A stretch of DNA of 64,000 nt from Opitutaceae bacterium (GTDB lineage Bacteria > Verrucomicrobiota > Verrucomicrobiia > Opitutales > Opitutaceae): positions 1-64,000 of the forward strand of contig JAEUHC010000027.1 in NCBI GenBank assembly GCA_016794785.1. The letters are read 5' to 3'. The translations under genes and the position numbers were made by a program. The notes below the pieces were generated by a model. That model ran no database searches. It saw only the letters and a program-made list of their open reading frames with translations, and was not told the origin of the DNA. Positions 18,869-27,711 of this stretch are shown piece after piece (within the stretch, counting starts at the first letter, position 1; each line of letters opens with the position of its first letter).

Positions 18869-20254
18869 TCACGTGGGCAGGCGCACCGTGAAAAGCGCGC
18901 CGCCGCCGGGGGCGTCGTCGAGGACGATGGTGCCGCCGTGGGCTTCGACGATGGCTTTCACCAGGCTGAGGCCGAGGCCGAGGCCGCGTTGGGAGCGGCT
19001 GGTGTCGCCGCGGTAGAGGCGGCGGAAGACGGCCTCGCGTTCGGTGGCGGGCACGCCGGGACCGTTGTCGGCGATGGTGAAGATAACGGCGCCGGGTTCG
19101 CTTCGTGTCGCGAGGGTGACGGCCCCACCGGCGGGCGTGTATTTGAGCGCGTTGTCGAGGAGGTTGTTGATGGCCTGGCCGAGGCGGATGGCGTCGGCGG
19201 AGAGCTCGGCGGGCGCGGGCTGGTCGAGGGTGACCGTGATTTTCTTCTCCTCGGCGACCTCGCGGTAGAGGTCGGCGGCGCGCTCGGTGAGGGTGCGGAG
19301 ATCGAGCGGGTCGCGATTCAGCTTCAGCACGCCGGCCTCGGCGGCGGAGATGTCGAGGAGCGCTTCGAGCAGGTGAAGCACGCGATCGGACTCGTCCACG
19401 CAATCGGCGAGGGCCTCGCGCGTCGAAACCTGATCTCCGCCGTCGCCGAGGGCGAGCTCAGCAGTGCCGCGGAGGCGCGTGAGCGGCGTGCGCAGATCGT
19501 GGGCGAGGTTGTCGAGCGTGTCGCGGAGCACGCGCACGTGGGCGGCATTGCGGTCGAGGAGGGTGTTGAGCTGGCGCACGAGCACGGCGAGTTCGCCGCT
19601 GCCCTCGGGGCCGGGCACCCGGGCGCTGTGATCCCCGGTCGCGAGGATGCGGTGGGCGGTGTCGGAGACGGCACGGAGCGGGCGGGTGGCGCGCCACGCG
19701 AGCAGCGTGCCCACGCCGACCGACAGGATCAGCGCCGCGCCGCCGACGACGGCGAAGGCCGTGCGGAGCGGGGCGAGCAGGACGGCGCGGCTGTCGAGCA
19801 GGCGGCCGACCTGGAGCTGCGTGCCGTCGGGCCACTTGCGCGTGGCGATGGTGTAGTCGCGCAGGGCGTTCTGCGGGATGCGGAGGGTGTTGATTTCCTC
19901 GGTGTAGGTGAAGGCGCCGAGCGGTGTCTGCCGCACCTGGGTCTCGATCCAGTCGGCGGGCCATTTCTCGTAGGCGGGCTGGTTATCGGCGCGGATGAGG
20001 CGGACAAAGAAGGCGCGGCCGGCGAGGGAGGAATCGTTCTCCACCTGGTTGCGCAGGGCGAGCGGGCCGCCGCGCTGGTAGGTTGCCGCAAACTCCTCCG
20101 CCTGGCGCACGAGGCCGGCGCGCTCGCGCGCGTCGAACGCCTCCGCGAGCAGCCAGTAGAGGACGCCGAAGAGCAGCGCAGCGCCGAGCGCGAACACGAG
20201 CGCGTATTGGCCGGCAAGCCGCAGCGCGAGGGACTGGCGCAGGCGCTCAAGCAT
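18869..20254 (-). CDS. Sensor histidine kinase
   Basis: 461 aa from the ATG at 20254. It has a transmembrane segment near residues 17-37, an extracytoplasmic sensor of about 125 residues, a second membrane segment near 165-187, a HAMP linker (WRATRPLRAVSDTAHRI), and the kinase core: H-box NLAHDLRTPLTRL (His252), N-box INNLLDNALKYTP, DNGPGVP and GLGLGLSLV. The arrangement matches CusS/QseC-type kinases. Its start overlaps the response regulator's stop by 8 bases, so the two are translationally coupled. The signal is unknown; position downstream of degP makes an envelope signal plausible. Confidence 0.93.
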   Translation of the reverse strand: MLERLRQSLALRLAGQYALVFALGAALLFGVLYWLLAEAFDARERAGLVRQAEEFAATYQRGGPLALRNQVENDSSLAGRAFFVRLIRADNQPAYEKWPADWIETQVRQTPLGAFTYTEEINTLRIPQNALRDYTIATRKWPDGTQLQVGRLLDSRAVLLAPLRTAFAVVGGAALILSVGVGTLLAWRATRPLRAVSDTAHRILATGDHSARVPGPEGSGELAVLVRQLNTLLDRNAAHVRVLRDTLDNLAHDLRTPLTRLRGTAELALGDGGDQVSTREALADCVDESDRVLHLLEALLDISAAEAGVLKLNRDPLDLRTLTERAADLYREVAEEKKITVTLDQPAPAELSADAIRLGQAINNLLDNALKYTPAGGAVTLATRSEPGAVIFTIADNGPGVPATEREAVFRRLYRGDTSRSQRGLGLGLSLVKAIVEAHGGTIVLDDAPGGGALFTVRLPT

Positions 20255-20924
20255 GGCCGTGCGGACGAAAGACGTAGCCCACGCCGCGCACCGTCTCGAT
20301 GCGCTTGTGGTCCGGATCGATTTTGGCGCGGAGGCGGGACATGACGACATCGACGACGTTGGTCTGCGGATCGAAACTGTAGTCCCACACGTGCTCGAGG
20401 ATCATGGTCTTGCTCACGGGCCGGTTGAGGTGGCGCAGGAGAAAGCCGAGCAGGGCGAATTCGCGCGGCTGCAAGTCCACCGGCTGGCCCGCGCAGGTGA
20501 CGGCGCGCGAGACGAGATCGAGCGTGACATCGCCGCCGACCAGGCGCGTGGTCTCGGGTGACGACGTGGCGCGGCGGATGAGCGCCTGCACGCGCGCGAC
20601 GAGTTCAGAAAACGCGAAGGGCTTGGTGAGGTAATCGTCGCCGCCGGCCTGCAGGCCGCGGATGCGATCGTCGACGGAGCTTTTGGCGCTGAGAAACAAA
20701 ACCGGGATGGCGCGGCGGGCGGCGCGGAGGCGTTTGACGAGGCTGATGCCGTCGAGCTGCGGGAGCATGACATCGACGATGGCGGCGTCGTAGTCGGTGG
20801 ACTCGGCGAGGGCGAGGCCGGTCTCGCCGTCGGCCGCGTGGTCGACCGCGTAGCCGGCCTGCTTGAGGCCGCGCACGACGAACGAGGCGATCTTGGCATC
20901 ATCTTCGACGACGAGGACGCGCAT
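20247..20924 (-). CDS. OmpR-family response regulator
   Basis: 225 aa. The receiver domain has the acidic pair EDD (residues 7-9), the phosphorylated Asp51 in IVDVMLPQLDG, and the conserved Lys in LTKPF. The C-terminal winged helix (MILEHVWDYSFDP, VVDVVMSRLRAKID, VRGVGYVFR) is of the PhoB/OmpR type, closest in feel to CusR and CopR regulators. It is the first gene of a coupled pair with the histidine kinase. The 222 bp upstream contain a palindromic repeat and probably its promoter. Confidence 0.94.
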   Translation of the reverse strand: MRVLVVEDDAKIASFVVRGLKQAGYAVDHAADGETGLALAESTDYDAAIVDVMLPQLDGISLVKRLRAARRAIPVLFLSAKSSVDDRIRGLQAGGDDYLTKPFAFSELVARVQALIRRATSSPETTRLVGGDVTLDLVSRAVTCAGQPVDLQPREFALLGFLLRHLNRPVSKTMILEHVWDYSFDPQTNVVDVVMSRLRAKIDPDHKRIETVRGVGYVFRPHGHA

Positions 20925-21068
20925 GGTGAGTGGTGGCGGAGTGTGGGGAGCGAGGACGGTTTGGAAAGGGTGGAAACAATCAGCCCCGGGCTCACACGAG
21001 CCCGGGGCGATTTCCGTTAGTCACAACAACTGACACACAACCTGACCCTGACCTGACAAAATTTGTTT

Positions 21069-21137
21069 GTGCAGGGCCTCAGCTTGCTGAGGCCGATTGG
21101 CGGATTTGGAAAAAGGCCTGAGCGAGCTCAGGTTCCA
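21069..21137. repeat. Dispersed palindromic element, copy 3
   Basis: The left hairpin GCCTCAGCTTGCTGAGGC (21076-21093) and right hairpin CCTGAGCGAGCTCAGG are separated by an AT-richer spacer. The outer ends GTG and CAC/CCAC pair. It fits the same two-hairpin plan as the other copies but is more diverged. It occupies the space between degP and the two-component genes. Confidence 0.65.
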
Positions 21138-21146
21138 CAGAAGGAA

Positions 21147-22676
21147 TCACGACGCGGCCTTGTCGTTCTGCGACTCGTCCACGACCACGAAGAGCGTGTT
21201 GCCGCGCGAGTAGAGGCGGACGAGCGTCTTCTTGCTGTCGGCGGCGGTGCTGAGCTTCACGGCGTCATGCGCGGAGGTGACGGGCTGCTTGTTGATCTCG
21301 AGGATCACGTCGCCCGGGCGGAGGCCGGCCTTGGCGGCGGCGGAATCGGCCTCGACGTTGGTGATGACGGCACCCTTGAGGCGGGCGGGCAGGTTGAGCT
21401 GCTGGCGCATCTGCGGGGAGATGTCATCGACGGAGACGCCGTTGAGGACGCCTTCATCGTTCTTGGCGACTTCGTCCGACTGGCCGCCGGGGCCGCGCTT
21501 ATTGGTGCCCGGGCGCTCGGCGGCAGTGGCGGTGAGCTTGCGGGTCTCGCCGTCACGGATGATGTCGAGCGTGAGCTTGGTGCCGGGAGCGATGGCGCCG
21601 ACGCCGAAGGTGAGGCGATTGGCATCGTCGATCTTCTCACCGTTGAGGGCGGTGATGACGTCGCCGTTCTTGAGGCCGGCCTTGGCGGCAGGGCTGTCGG
21701 GCTGCACATCGGCAACGAGCGCCCCGCGCCTGGAGTCGAGCCCGAGCGACTCGGCGAGCGTGGGCGTGAGGTCCTGCGCGCCGACGCCGAGGTAGCCGCG
21801 GACGACTTTGCCGTTTTTCACGAGACCGTCGGCGACCTGGCTGACGAGGTTGGCGGGGACGGCGAGGCCCACGCCCTGGAAGCCGCCGCTGCGGCTGAGG
21901 ATGGCGGTGTTGATGCCGATGAGGCGGCCTTCGATATCGACGAGCGCGCCGCCGGAGTTGCCGGGATTGATCGCGGCGTCGGTCTGCACGAAGTCCTCGT
22001 AGTCGAGGCCGAGGCCGGCGCGGCGGCCCTTGGCGCTGACGATGCCGGTGGTGACGGTCTCGCCGATGCCGAACGGATTGCCGATGGCGAGGACGCGGTC
22101 GCCGACCTCGATCTTCGAGGAATCGGCAAACGTGATCGCGGGCAGGTCCGTGGCATCGACCTTGATGACCGCGATGTCGGTCTGCGGATCGCGACCGACG
22201 ACTTTCGCCTTCAACTCCCGGCCGTCGTCGAGAGCGACGAGCACCTCATCGGCGCCCTGCACGACGTGGTTGTTGGTGGCGATGAAGCCGTCGGCGCTGA
22301 TGATGACGCCCGATCCGAGGCCGTTTTGCGGCGGCTGTTGCATCTCGGGCAGGCGACCGCCGAAGAACTGGCGGAACATCGGATTGTCGAAGCCCGGGAA
22401 TTGCTGGCCGTTCACGGCGACCTTCTTCGCCTTGGTGGTCGTGGTGATTTTCACGACGCTGGGGGCGACGCGTTTCACGACGCCGGAAAAGCTCGCGGAC
22501 TCGATGGTGCCGCGGTGCACCGGGTCGGCGTCGCGCTTGATGGCGACGGCGGGCTTGGCGGAGGCGGATGTAGATTGCGCGCCGACGGCAAACGCGCCCG
22601 CGAGGGCGAGAGTGCACGCGACCCAGAGGGCCGGCCGGCGGTTGAAGGGGGAAAGGGCGGAGAGCGTGGTGTTCAT
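21147..22676 (-). CDS. degP: Periplasmic serine protease DegP/HtrA
   Basis: 509 aa from the ATG at 22676, with an N-terminal signal segment (ALWVACTLALAGAFAVGAQS). The trypsin-like domain shows the triad His137 (TNNHVV), Asp167 (QTDIAV) and Ser241 (GNSGGAL). Two PDZ domains follow (VRGYLGVGAQDL ... AGLKNGDVI and RLKGAVITNV ... AGLRPGDVIL). It degrades or refolds damaged envelope proteins. A Gly/Pro/Arg-rich segment (ERPGTNKRGPGG) lies between the PDZ domains. It is on the same strand as the downstream two-component pair, which may respond to the same stress. Confidence 0.94.
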   Translation of the reverse strand: MNTTLSALSPFNRRPALWVACTLALAGAFAVGAQSTSASAKPAVAIKRDADPVHRGTIESASFSGVVKRVAPSVVKITTTTKAKKVAVNGQQFPGFDNPMFRQFFGGRLPEMQQPPQNGLGSGVIISADGFIATNNHVVQGADEVLVALDDGRELKAKVVGRDPQTDIAVIKVDATDLPAITFADSSKIEVGDRVLAIGNPFGIGETVTTGIVSAKGRRAGLGLDYEDFVQTDAAINPGNSGGALVDIEGRLIGINTAILSRSGGFQGVGLAVPANLVSQVADGLVKNGKVVRGYLGVGAQDLTPTLAESLGLDSRRGALVADVQPDSPAAKAGLKNGDVITALNGEKIDDANRLTFGVGAIAPGTKLTLDIIRDGETRKLTATAAERPGTNKRGPGGQSDEVAKNDEGVLNGVSVDDISPQMRQQLNLPARLKGAVITNVEADSAAAKAGLRPGDVILEINKQPVTSAHDAVKLSTAADSKKTLVRLYSRGNTLFVVVDESQNDKAAS

Positions 22677-22840
22677 GGCGGATGAGGGAATGGTGGTTGG
22701 TTGATGCCGCCATAGTGCCACAGCGAAATGTCGGGGAGCTTTCGCGAGCATTACAGAATTGTAAGATTATGCCCCGAATCCGGTCCGGATCGCGGCGATT
22801 AAACGGGGACGCAGGGTGTGCCGATAGCCCTTTGCCCCTT

Positions 22841-23602
22841 ATGAACAGCCGTAGAGATTTCCTGCGCCACGCCGTCCTGTCGGTCGCCGTCGTCACCGGC
22901 ATTCGCCCCGTGAATGCCGGGTCGGTGCGGGTGGCGCGCCCGGCCGGCCCGCCGAAGCCGCCCTTGCTGCACGCGCCCATGGGCGTGGCCAACGGCTGCT
23001 TCGTCGAGACCGTCGCGTTGCTCGATGCCTGGCGCGACGCCAAAGGCACCGAGGCGTGGTCACGTCTGCTACAGTGGGGCGCGCACATCGACGACGAGGT
23101 CATCGCGGGCCACGCGGTCGCCATCGCGGCGGAAGGTGACACGCTCTGGTGCTGGGATGTGAACCATGGCTGGAGCCGCTTGCCGATCGATGTGGCGCAG
23201 CGCGACGATGCCGCGCAGGTGGCGGACCCGGTCCTGAGAAAATATCCGCGCCTGACCGCGCGCTTCCCGCTCTACCGCCACGATTTTCCGCAGACGCCGG
23301 GGCAGATCGTGTCCGCGGCGCTCACGGTGGAGCCCAACAAAACCCTGCGCGATGCGCGCATCGTGGGTGCCCGGCTCGCGGCGGCGCGGCCCGTGAACGT
23401 CGTGCGCTTCACCCACCAGGCAGGCGGGGCTCCGGCGGAAAGCGCCGCCGTGGTGTTTGTTTTTCACGGCCGCTACTGCGTCTATGTGCCGGAACTCGGC
23501 ACGGTGCCGTTTCGGGCGCGCGGCGGCGTCGAGAATGTGCGGCTCATCCAGGACCTGCTGCGTCGCCTGCTCCCCGGCGTGTCGGGCGTGCGCAAGGCCT
23601 GA
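22841..23602 (+). CDS. Hypothetical exported protein
   Basis: 253 aa from the ATG at 22841, chosen because it begins MNSRRDFLRHAVLSVAVVTG, a twin-arginine-type signal. The mature part has no motif I can assign. The segment FVETVALLDAWRDAKGTEAW, then LLQWGAHIDDEVIAGHAVAI and TLWCWDVNHGWSRLP, gives a hint of a cysteine-peptidase-like or transglutaminase-like fold (Cys, His), and the end VENVRLIQDLLRRLLP is helical. It is divergent from degP, 164 bp away. Function unknown. Confidence 0.72.
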   Translation: MNSRRDFLRHAVLSVAVVTGIRPVNAGSVRVARPAGPPKPPLLHAPMGVANGCFVETVALLDAWRDAKGTEAWSRLLQWGAHIDDEVIAGHAVAIAAEGDTLWCWDVNHGWSRLPIDVAQRDDAAQVADPVLRKYPRLTARFPLYRHDFPQTPGQIVSAALTVEPNKTLRDARIVGARLAAARPVNVVRFTHQAGGAPAESAAVVFVFHGRYCVYVPELGTVPFRARGGVENVRLIQDLLRRLLPGVSGVRKA

Positions 23603-23666
23603 GGTTTCGGACGGCCCGGAAAACGCGGTGTTGCCTGCGCGGCAAGCCGGGTTAGCGGTGACGGTG

Positions 23667-24374
23667 ATGAAAATCCCCGCTCCGTTTCTCGCCCTCGCAA
23701 TGTCGCTGGCCGCGCTCGCGGCCCCGTCGCTGGCGGCCGACCCCAACTCGCTCTCGGCCGCGGAAAAATCCGCCGGCTGGAAATTGCTTTTCGACGGCAA
23801 GACTCTCGACGGCTGGCGCGGCTATAAGACCGAGGCCATCGGCGCCGGCTGGAAGGTCCAGGACGGCACGCTCACGCTCACCGCGGCCAAGTCCGGCGAC
23901 ATCATGACCAAGGCGGAGTTCGCCGACTTCGAGCTGACCTTCGAGTGGAAGATCTCCGCTGGCGGCAACAGCGGGGTGATCTATCGGGTTGGGCTCGGTG
24001 AAAGCGCGAGCTTTCGCACCGGGCCGGAGTATCAGGTGCTCGATAACGTCGATGCCAAGGACAACAAGCTCGGCAACCACCTCGCTGGCTCGCTCTACGA
24101 CATGGGCGCCGAAGCGCCGCGCGACCTCGTGAAGGCGGTCGGCCAGTGGAACCAATCTCGCCTCGTGGTGAAGGGCTGGAAGGTCGAGCACTGGCTGAAC
24201 GGCAAGAAAGTCATCGCCGCTGATCTCGCGAGCCCCGAGGGCAAGGCGCTGATCGCCGCGAGCAAATTCAAGGACTGGCCGAAGTTCGCGTCGCTGAGCA
24301 AAGGCCACATCGCCTTCCAGGATCATGGCGACGTGGTGAGCTACCGCGCGATCAAGATTCGGGAGCTGAAGTGA
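23667..24374 (+). CDS. DUF1080 (3-keto-disaccharide hydrolase-like) secreted protein
   Basis: 235 aa from the ATG at 23667 with a signal peptide ending at SLAAD. The beta-sandwich signature of DUF1080 is present: GWKLLFDGKTLDGWRGY near the start, FELTFEWKISAGGNSGVIYR in the middle, and GHIAFQDHGDVVSYRAIKI at the end. Pfam names this family 3-keto-disaccharide hydrolase; members are abundant in Planctomycetes and Verrucomicrobia. It might act with the Gfo/Idh/MocA and TIM-barrel enzymes near 4-7 kb, though it is not linked to them. A palindromic element begins 12 bp after its stop. Confidence 0.9.
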   Translation: MKIPAPFLALAMSLAALAAPSLAADPNSLSAAEKSAGWKLLFDGKTLDGWRGYKTEAIGAGWKVQDGTLTLTAAKSGDIMTKAEFADFELTFEWKISAGGNSGVIYRVGLGESASFRTGPEYQVLDNVDAKDNKLGNHLAGSLYDMGAEAPRDLVKAVGQWNQSRLVVKGWKVEHWLNGKKVIAADLASPEGKALIAASKFKDWPKFASLSKGHIAFQDHGDVVSYRAIKIRELK

Positions 24375-24386
24375 TAGCGAGCGGGA

Positions 24387-24463
24387 GTAGGGCGGGTCTC
24401 TGACCCGCTCTTTCACGCTTTGAGCCTTCGCACTGAGGCCGGGTCAGAGACCCGGCCTACTAC
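24387..24463. repeat. Dispersed palindromic element, copy 4
   Basis: The left arm is GTAGG followed by GCGGGTC-TCT-GACCCGC. The right arm is CCGGGTC-AGA-GACCCGG followed by CCTAC. The arms pair over about 20 bases with a few changes, each also folding by itself. It lies between convergent genes and overlaps the last codons and the TGA stop of the Rsm22-like gene. Confidence 0.8.
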
Positions 24464-25445
24464 AGGCCGCGCCGCCGAGGATTTTTCCGCCCTCGCGCTC
24501 CCAGCGATAGACGAGCGGGGCCTTGGTGCGGTCGAGTTCCTTGAAGAGCGCGGGGTCGGCGCGCTTGGGCAGCTCCAGTTCGGCGAGGCCCGAGGCGTCG
24601 CAGTTGAGGAGACGGGCGTAGGGCTTGAAGTGTTCGGGCCGCCCGATCACGCGCGAGAGATCGGTGGCGGACGCGGCCGGGACGCGGCGGTCGAGGGCGA
24701 GGAAGCAGTAGGGCAGGCTGCGCAGATCGATGCCGGCTCGCTGGCCGAACTTCACCCACTCGGGGTCGGCGTAGATCGCGGACGGAGGCGGGGCGAAAAA
24801 ATGGCACCAGTGGCGGTGGTTCCCCGGCGCGGACATCGGGCACGCGCCGGCGTGGGTGCAGGGCGCGACGACGGAAAACGCCCCCAGCAGTTCGTCGCGC
24901 AGCGCGGTGAGCTGGCGGCTTACGGCATGGGTGCCGGGCTCGACCCACAGCACGGCTTCGGCGCGGGCGATGAGCGAGCGGAGTGCGGCGAGCGCCTCGG
25001 GCGGCAGCTCGTTGAGCACGTGGCTCAGGACTAGGAGGCCAATGGGTGTCTCGGCCGCAAGCATGCCGGGCGTGGCGGTGGCGACGCGTAGCGCGGGGAA
25101 TTCGCGCAGCGCGGAGTCTTCCGCGAAATCGCAGGCGAGCGGCGAGTGGTCCCACACGGTGAGCGCGTCGAACGACCCGGCGCCGAAGAATGAAATCACA
25201 CGCCGCGCGGCTACGCCGCTGCCGCAGCCCCAGTCGAAGACCTCGCGCGCCGCTGGTGTCCAGCCCCGCAGCCGCAGCTCGCGCAGCACCTGATCCCATT
25301 TCCAGCCGATGCGCTCACCGTAGGTGAGATCGTAGCTCGCGAGATCCGCGGGCGTCTCCCAGTAGGGACCGGTGTGCGCCGAGCCGCTGAGGAATTTCTG
25401 CCGCAGCCGATCGAGGGCCGGCCAGTCGAGTTCGGACCAAGTCAT
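24444..25445 (-). CDS. Rsm22-like SAM-dependent methyltransferase
   Basis: 333 aa from the ATG at 25445. The methyltransferase motif I is VFDWGCGSGVAAR and motif IV-like SHVLNELPPE is present. The segment APCTHAGACPM with a following HRHWCHFFA gives the Cys/His set seen in Rsm22 proteins, thought to be a metal or iron-sulfur site; the family acts on or with the ribosomal small subunit. The start overlaps the upstream methyltransferase stop by 4 bases (ATGA). The last residues (CSRPGL) and the stop codon are encoded by a palindromic repeat, so the original C-terminus may have been replaced. Confidence 0.82.
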   Translation of the reverse strand: MTWSELDWPALDRLRQKFLSGSAHTGPYWETPADLASYDLTYGERIGWKWDQVLRELRLRGWTPAAREVFDWGCGSGVAARRVISFFGAGSFDALTVWDHSPLACDFAEDSALREFPALRVATATPGMLAAETPIGLLVLSHVLNELPPEALAALRSLIARAEAVLWVEPGTHAVSRQLTALRDELLGAFSVVAPCTHAGACPMSAPGNHRHWCHFFAPPPSAIYADPEWVKFGQRAGIDLRSLPYCFLALDRRVPAASATDLSRVIGRPEHFKPYARLLNCDASGLAELELPKRADPALFKELDRTKAPLVYRWEREGGKILGGAACSRPGL

Positions 25446-26650
25446 GGCGCCAGGACGAATTCCATGTGTGCGGCAAGCCGCTGCGTGCGGACCCCGTAGA
25501 ATGCCGCGAACTCGCGCACGCGGGTCGCGCGGGTGTCGTCGATTGTGCCGCCGGGACGTTCCTTGATCGCGGCGATCATGAGGTTTTTCGCGGTGTGCTC
25601 GGTCGAGATGAACTCGAAGACCTTGGTGCGGTAGCCGGCCCATTCGAGCAGGAGCGCGCGGAGCGCGTCGGTCGCGAACTCGGCCTGGCGCTCTTGGAAA
25701 ATTCCGTGGCGCAGCGGCTCGGCCAGCACGGGTGGCGCGGTGAGCTGGGCGCGCAGCTCCTTCTGGCAGCAGGGCGCGACGACGAGGAGCGGCGCGCCGG
25801 CGGCGAGACCGCGCGCGAGGGCGTCGTCGGTCGCGGTGTCGCAGGCGTGGAGCGCGATCAGGACATCGAGAGGTTTTTCGACCCGAGCGGTGGCGATGTC
25901 ACCGGCGGAGAAAGCGAGATTCGCGAGTCCGCTTTCGCGGGCGACGCGGTTGCAGAGTTCGACGAGTTCGGCCCGGGTTTCGATGCCGTGGACTTGGGCC
26001 CGGTCGCCGAGCAGATGCGCGAGGGCAAAGGTGAGGTAGCCTTTGCCGCTGCCCATGTCGGTCACGCGCAGCGCGCGATCAGTGGGCAGCGCGGCTTCGG
26101 CCATGAGGTGGGTGAGCAGCTCGGCGAATTTCTGAATTTGCCGGAATTTGTCGGCCATGCCTTCGCGCGGCTGGGCGCGCTCATTGGTCACGCCGAGGGC
26201 GCGAAGCCACGGGGCGGTGGCGGGGATGACGTGGTTTTTCGCCCGATCGTTGGCTGGGGCGAGGGGCGCGGCGGGCGGGAGAGGGGAGGCCGGCGAATTC
26301 TGTCGAACACGCAGCCGATCTTTGCCGCCGGGCTGCGCCTCGAACTGGGCGGTCTCGGTCGTAGTGAAGAGATGCGCGTCGAGAAAATCCGCACCGATGA
26401 GCCGTTCAAGTTCGGCGAGCGCGACGGCGGGCGGGTGGTTCTTGGTGACGTCGCGCGTGGCATGGCGCCAGACGAACGCGAGGTGTGCGCCGCCTTGCAG
26501 CGCGACGGGGCGGATGTGGAGATTCTTCAGCGTCGCGTCGGCGCCGCGGTGCTTGCCGAGGGTCAGCTTGGCCAGGGTGCCGGTCTCAACGGCGTGGCGC
26601 AGCAGCGCGAGAAAGCGCGCCTGGGCGGGAAGGGCGGTGAGGGCGGTCAT
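25442..26650 (-). CDS. Class I SAM-dependent methyltransferase (METTL25-like domain)
   Basis: 402 aa from the ATG at 26650. The N-terminal 150 residues contain TLGKHRGADATLKNLHIRPV, a conserved-looking segment. Motif I is VTDMGSGKGYLTFALAHLL, followed by ALHACDTATDDALA and VVAPCCQKEL, which matches the Methyltransf_32 type in which a Pro-Cys-Cys follows motif IV. Its substrate, possibly RNA or a ribosomal component, is unknown. It starts 7 bp after the stop of the ABC binding protein and overlaps the Rsm22-like gene, so all five genes are probably one transcript. Confidence 0.82.
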   Translation of the reverse strand: MTALTALPAQARFLALLRHAVETGTLAKLTLGKHRGADATLKNLHIRPVALQGGAHLAFVWRHATRDVTKNHPPAVALAELERLIGADFLDAHLFTTTETAQFEAQPGGKDRLRVRQNSPASPLPPAAPLAPANDRAKNHVIPATAPWLRALGVTNERAQPREGMADKFRQIQKFAELLTHLMAEAALPTDRALRVTDMGSGKGYLTFALAHLLGDRAQVHGIETRAELVELCNRVARESGLANLAFSAGDIATARVEKPLDVLIALHACDTATDDALARGLAAGAPLLVVAPCCQKELRAQLTAPPVLAEPLRHGIFQERQAEFATDALRALLLEWAGYRTKVFEFISTEHTAKNLMIAAIKERPGGTIDDTRATRVREFAAFYGVRTQRLAAHMEFVLAP

Positions 26651-26657
26651 CCGCGGA

Positions 26658-27638
26658 TCACTTGGGCAGAAACTCCGTGGTGATCGCGGTGGCCGTGGTG
26701 ACCTTGCCCTTGGCGAGCAGCCCCATCTCCTCGAGCAAGGCGATCTGCGCGGCGAAGCGCGCGGGATCAAGGCGGCCGATCTTCGCGGTGCCGCCGTCGG
26801 CGTCGCGGCCGGTGACGAGCCGTTCGTCGATGATGGCCTGGCGGGAGAACGCGAGGAAGCCGTCGGTGTTGCTGGCGTTCGCCTGCTTCATCGCCGCGTG
26901 CGCGGGCGCGGGATCGCCCTCGAGGTAGTCGCGCCAGCCGCGGATGTAGGCGCGGGTGAAGGCGGTGAGTTCGGCCGGGTGTTCGCGCGCGAAACGCCGG
27001 CCGGTCACGAGCACCGCGTAGCCGCGGAACCCGGCGTCCCAAGTGGAGAGGAACCGCGGCTGCTGTCCGCCGGCCTGCACGATGTGGTAGGGCTCGGCGA
27101 TGTTGTAGCCCTGCTGGAGCGCCTCGCGATTGCCGAGGAAGGCGGCGCTCGAAAAATTCTGGGCCACGATGTTCACGTTCAGCCCGTATTTCTTCTTGAG
27201 GAAAGCGAGGAACGGCCAGCCGGGTCGCGCGATGATGGTCTTGCCCTGGAGGTCCTCGAAGCGGCGCACCGGGCTGTCGGCATGCACCAAGATGCCCGCC
27301 GGATCGTCCTGAAACACGGCGGCGAATTGCACGACAGGGAGGCCCTCGGCTTGCTGAAGGAGCGTGTCGATGTCACCTGCCTGCCCGATGTGCGCGCGGC
27401 CGGTGGCCACGCTCGGCATCACGTGCGCGCCCGGGCCGCCCGGGATCAGCGTGACGTCGAGGCCGGCCTCGCGAAACCACCCGCGGGCCTGCGCCTGGTA
27501 GAAGCCGCCGTGCTCGGGCTCGGCCATCCAATCGAGCTGCACGATGAGCTTGAAGGGCGCCTTCTCCGCGGCGGGCAGAAGGAGGGTCAGGGCGGTGAAG
27601 CAACCGAAGCCGGCGGCAAACGGGCGGAGGAATCTCAT
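26658..27638 (-). CDS. ABC transporter substrate-binding protein (NMT1/THI5-like)
   Basis: 326 aa from the ATG at 27638 with signal peptide (MRFLRPFAAGFGCFTALTLL). The mature protein opens with VQLDWMAEPEHGGFYQAQARG and DVTLIPGGPGA, which marks the NMT1/THI5-like family that binds thiamine-pyrimidine precursors, riboflavin, sulfonates or nitrate. The later VRRFEDLQGKTIIARPG also fits. I see no thiamine riboswitch upstream of the operon, so the ligand stays open. The gene is 73 bp downstream of the permease gene and 7 bp before a methyltransferase gene. Confidence 0.88.
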   Translation of the reverse strand: MRFLRPFAAGFGCFTALTLLLPAAEKAPFKLIVQLDWMAEPEHGGFYQAQARGWFREAGLDVTLIPGGPGAHVMPSVATGRAHIGQAGDIDTLLQQAEGLPVVQFAAVFQDDPAGILVHADSPVRRFEDLQGKTIIARPGWPFLAFLKKKYGLNVNIVAQNFSSAAFLGNREALQQGYNIAEPYHIVQAGGQQPRFLSTWDAGFRGYAVLVTGRRFAREHPAELTAFTRAYIRGWRDYLEGDPAPAHAAMKQANASNTDGFLAFSRQAIIDERLVTGRDADGGTAKIGRLDPARFAAQIALLEEMGLLAKGKVTTATAITTEFLPK

Positions 27639-27711
27639 GGGAGGGAGAGAAGGCGACTGGAGCAGGAAGCCAAGAGGCCAGGAAAGAATTTCAGCGGTTT
27701 GATTCTTGGCC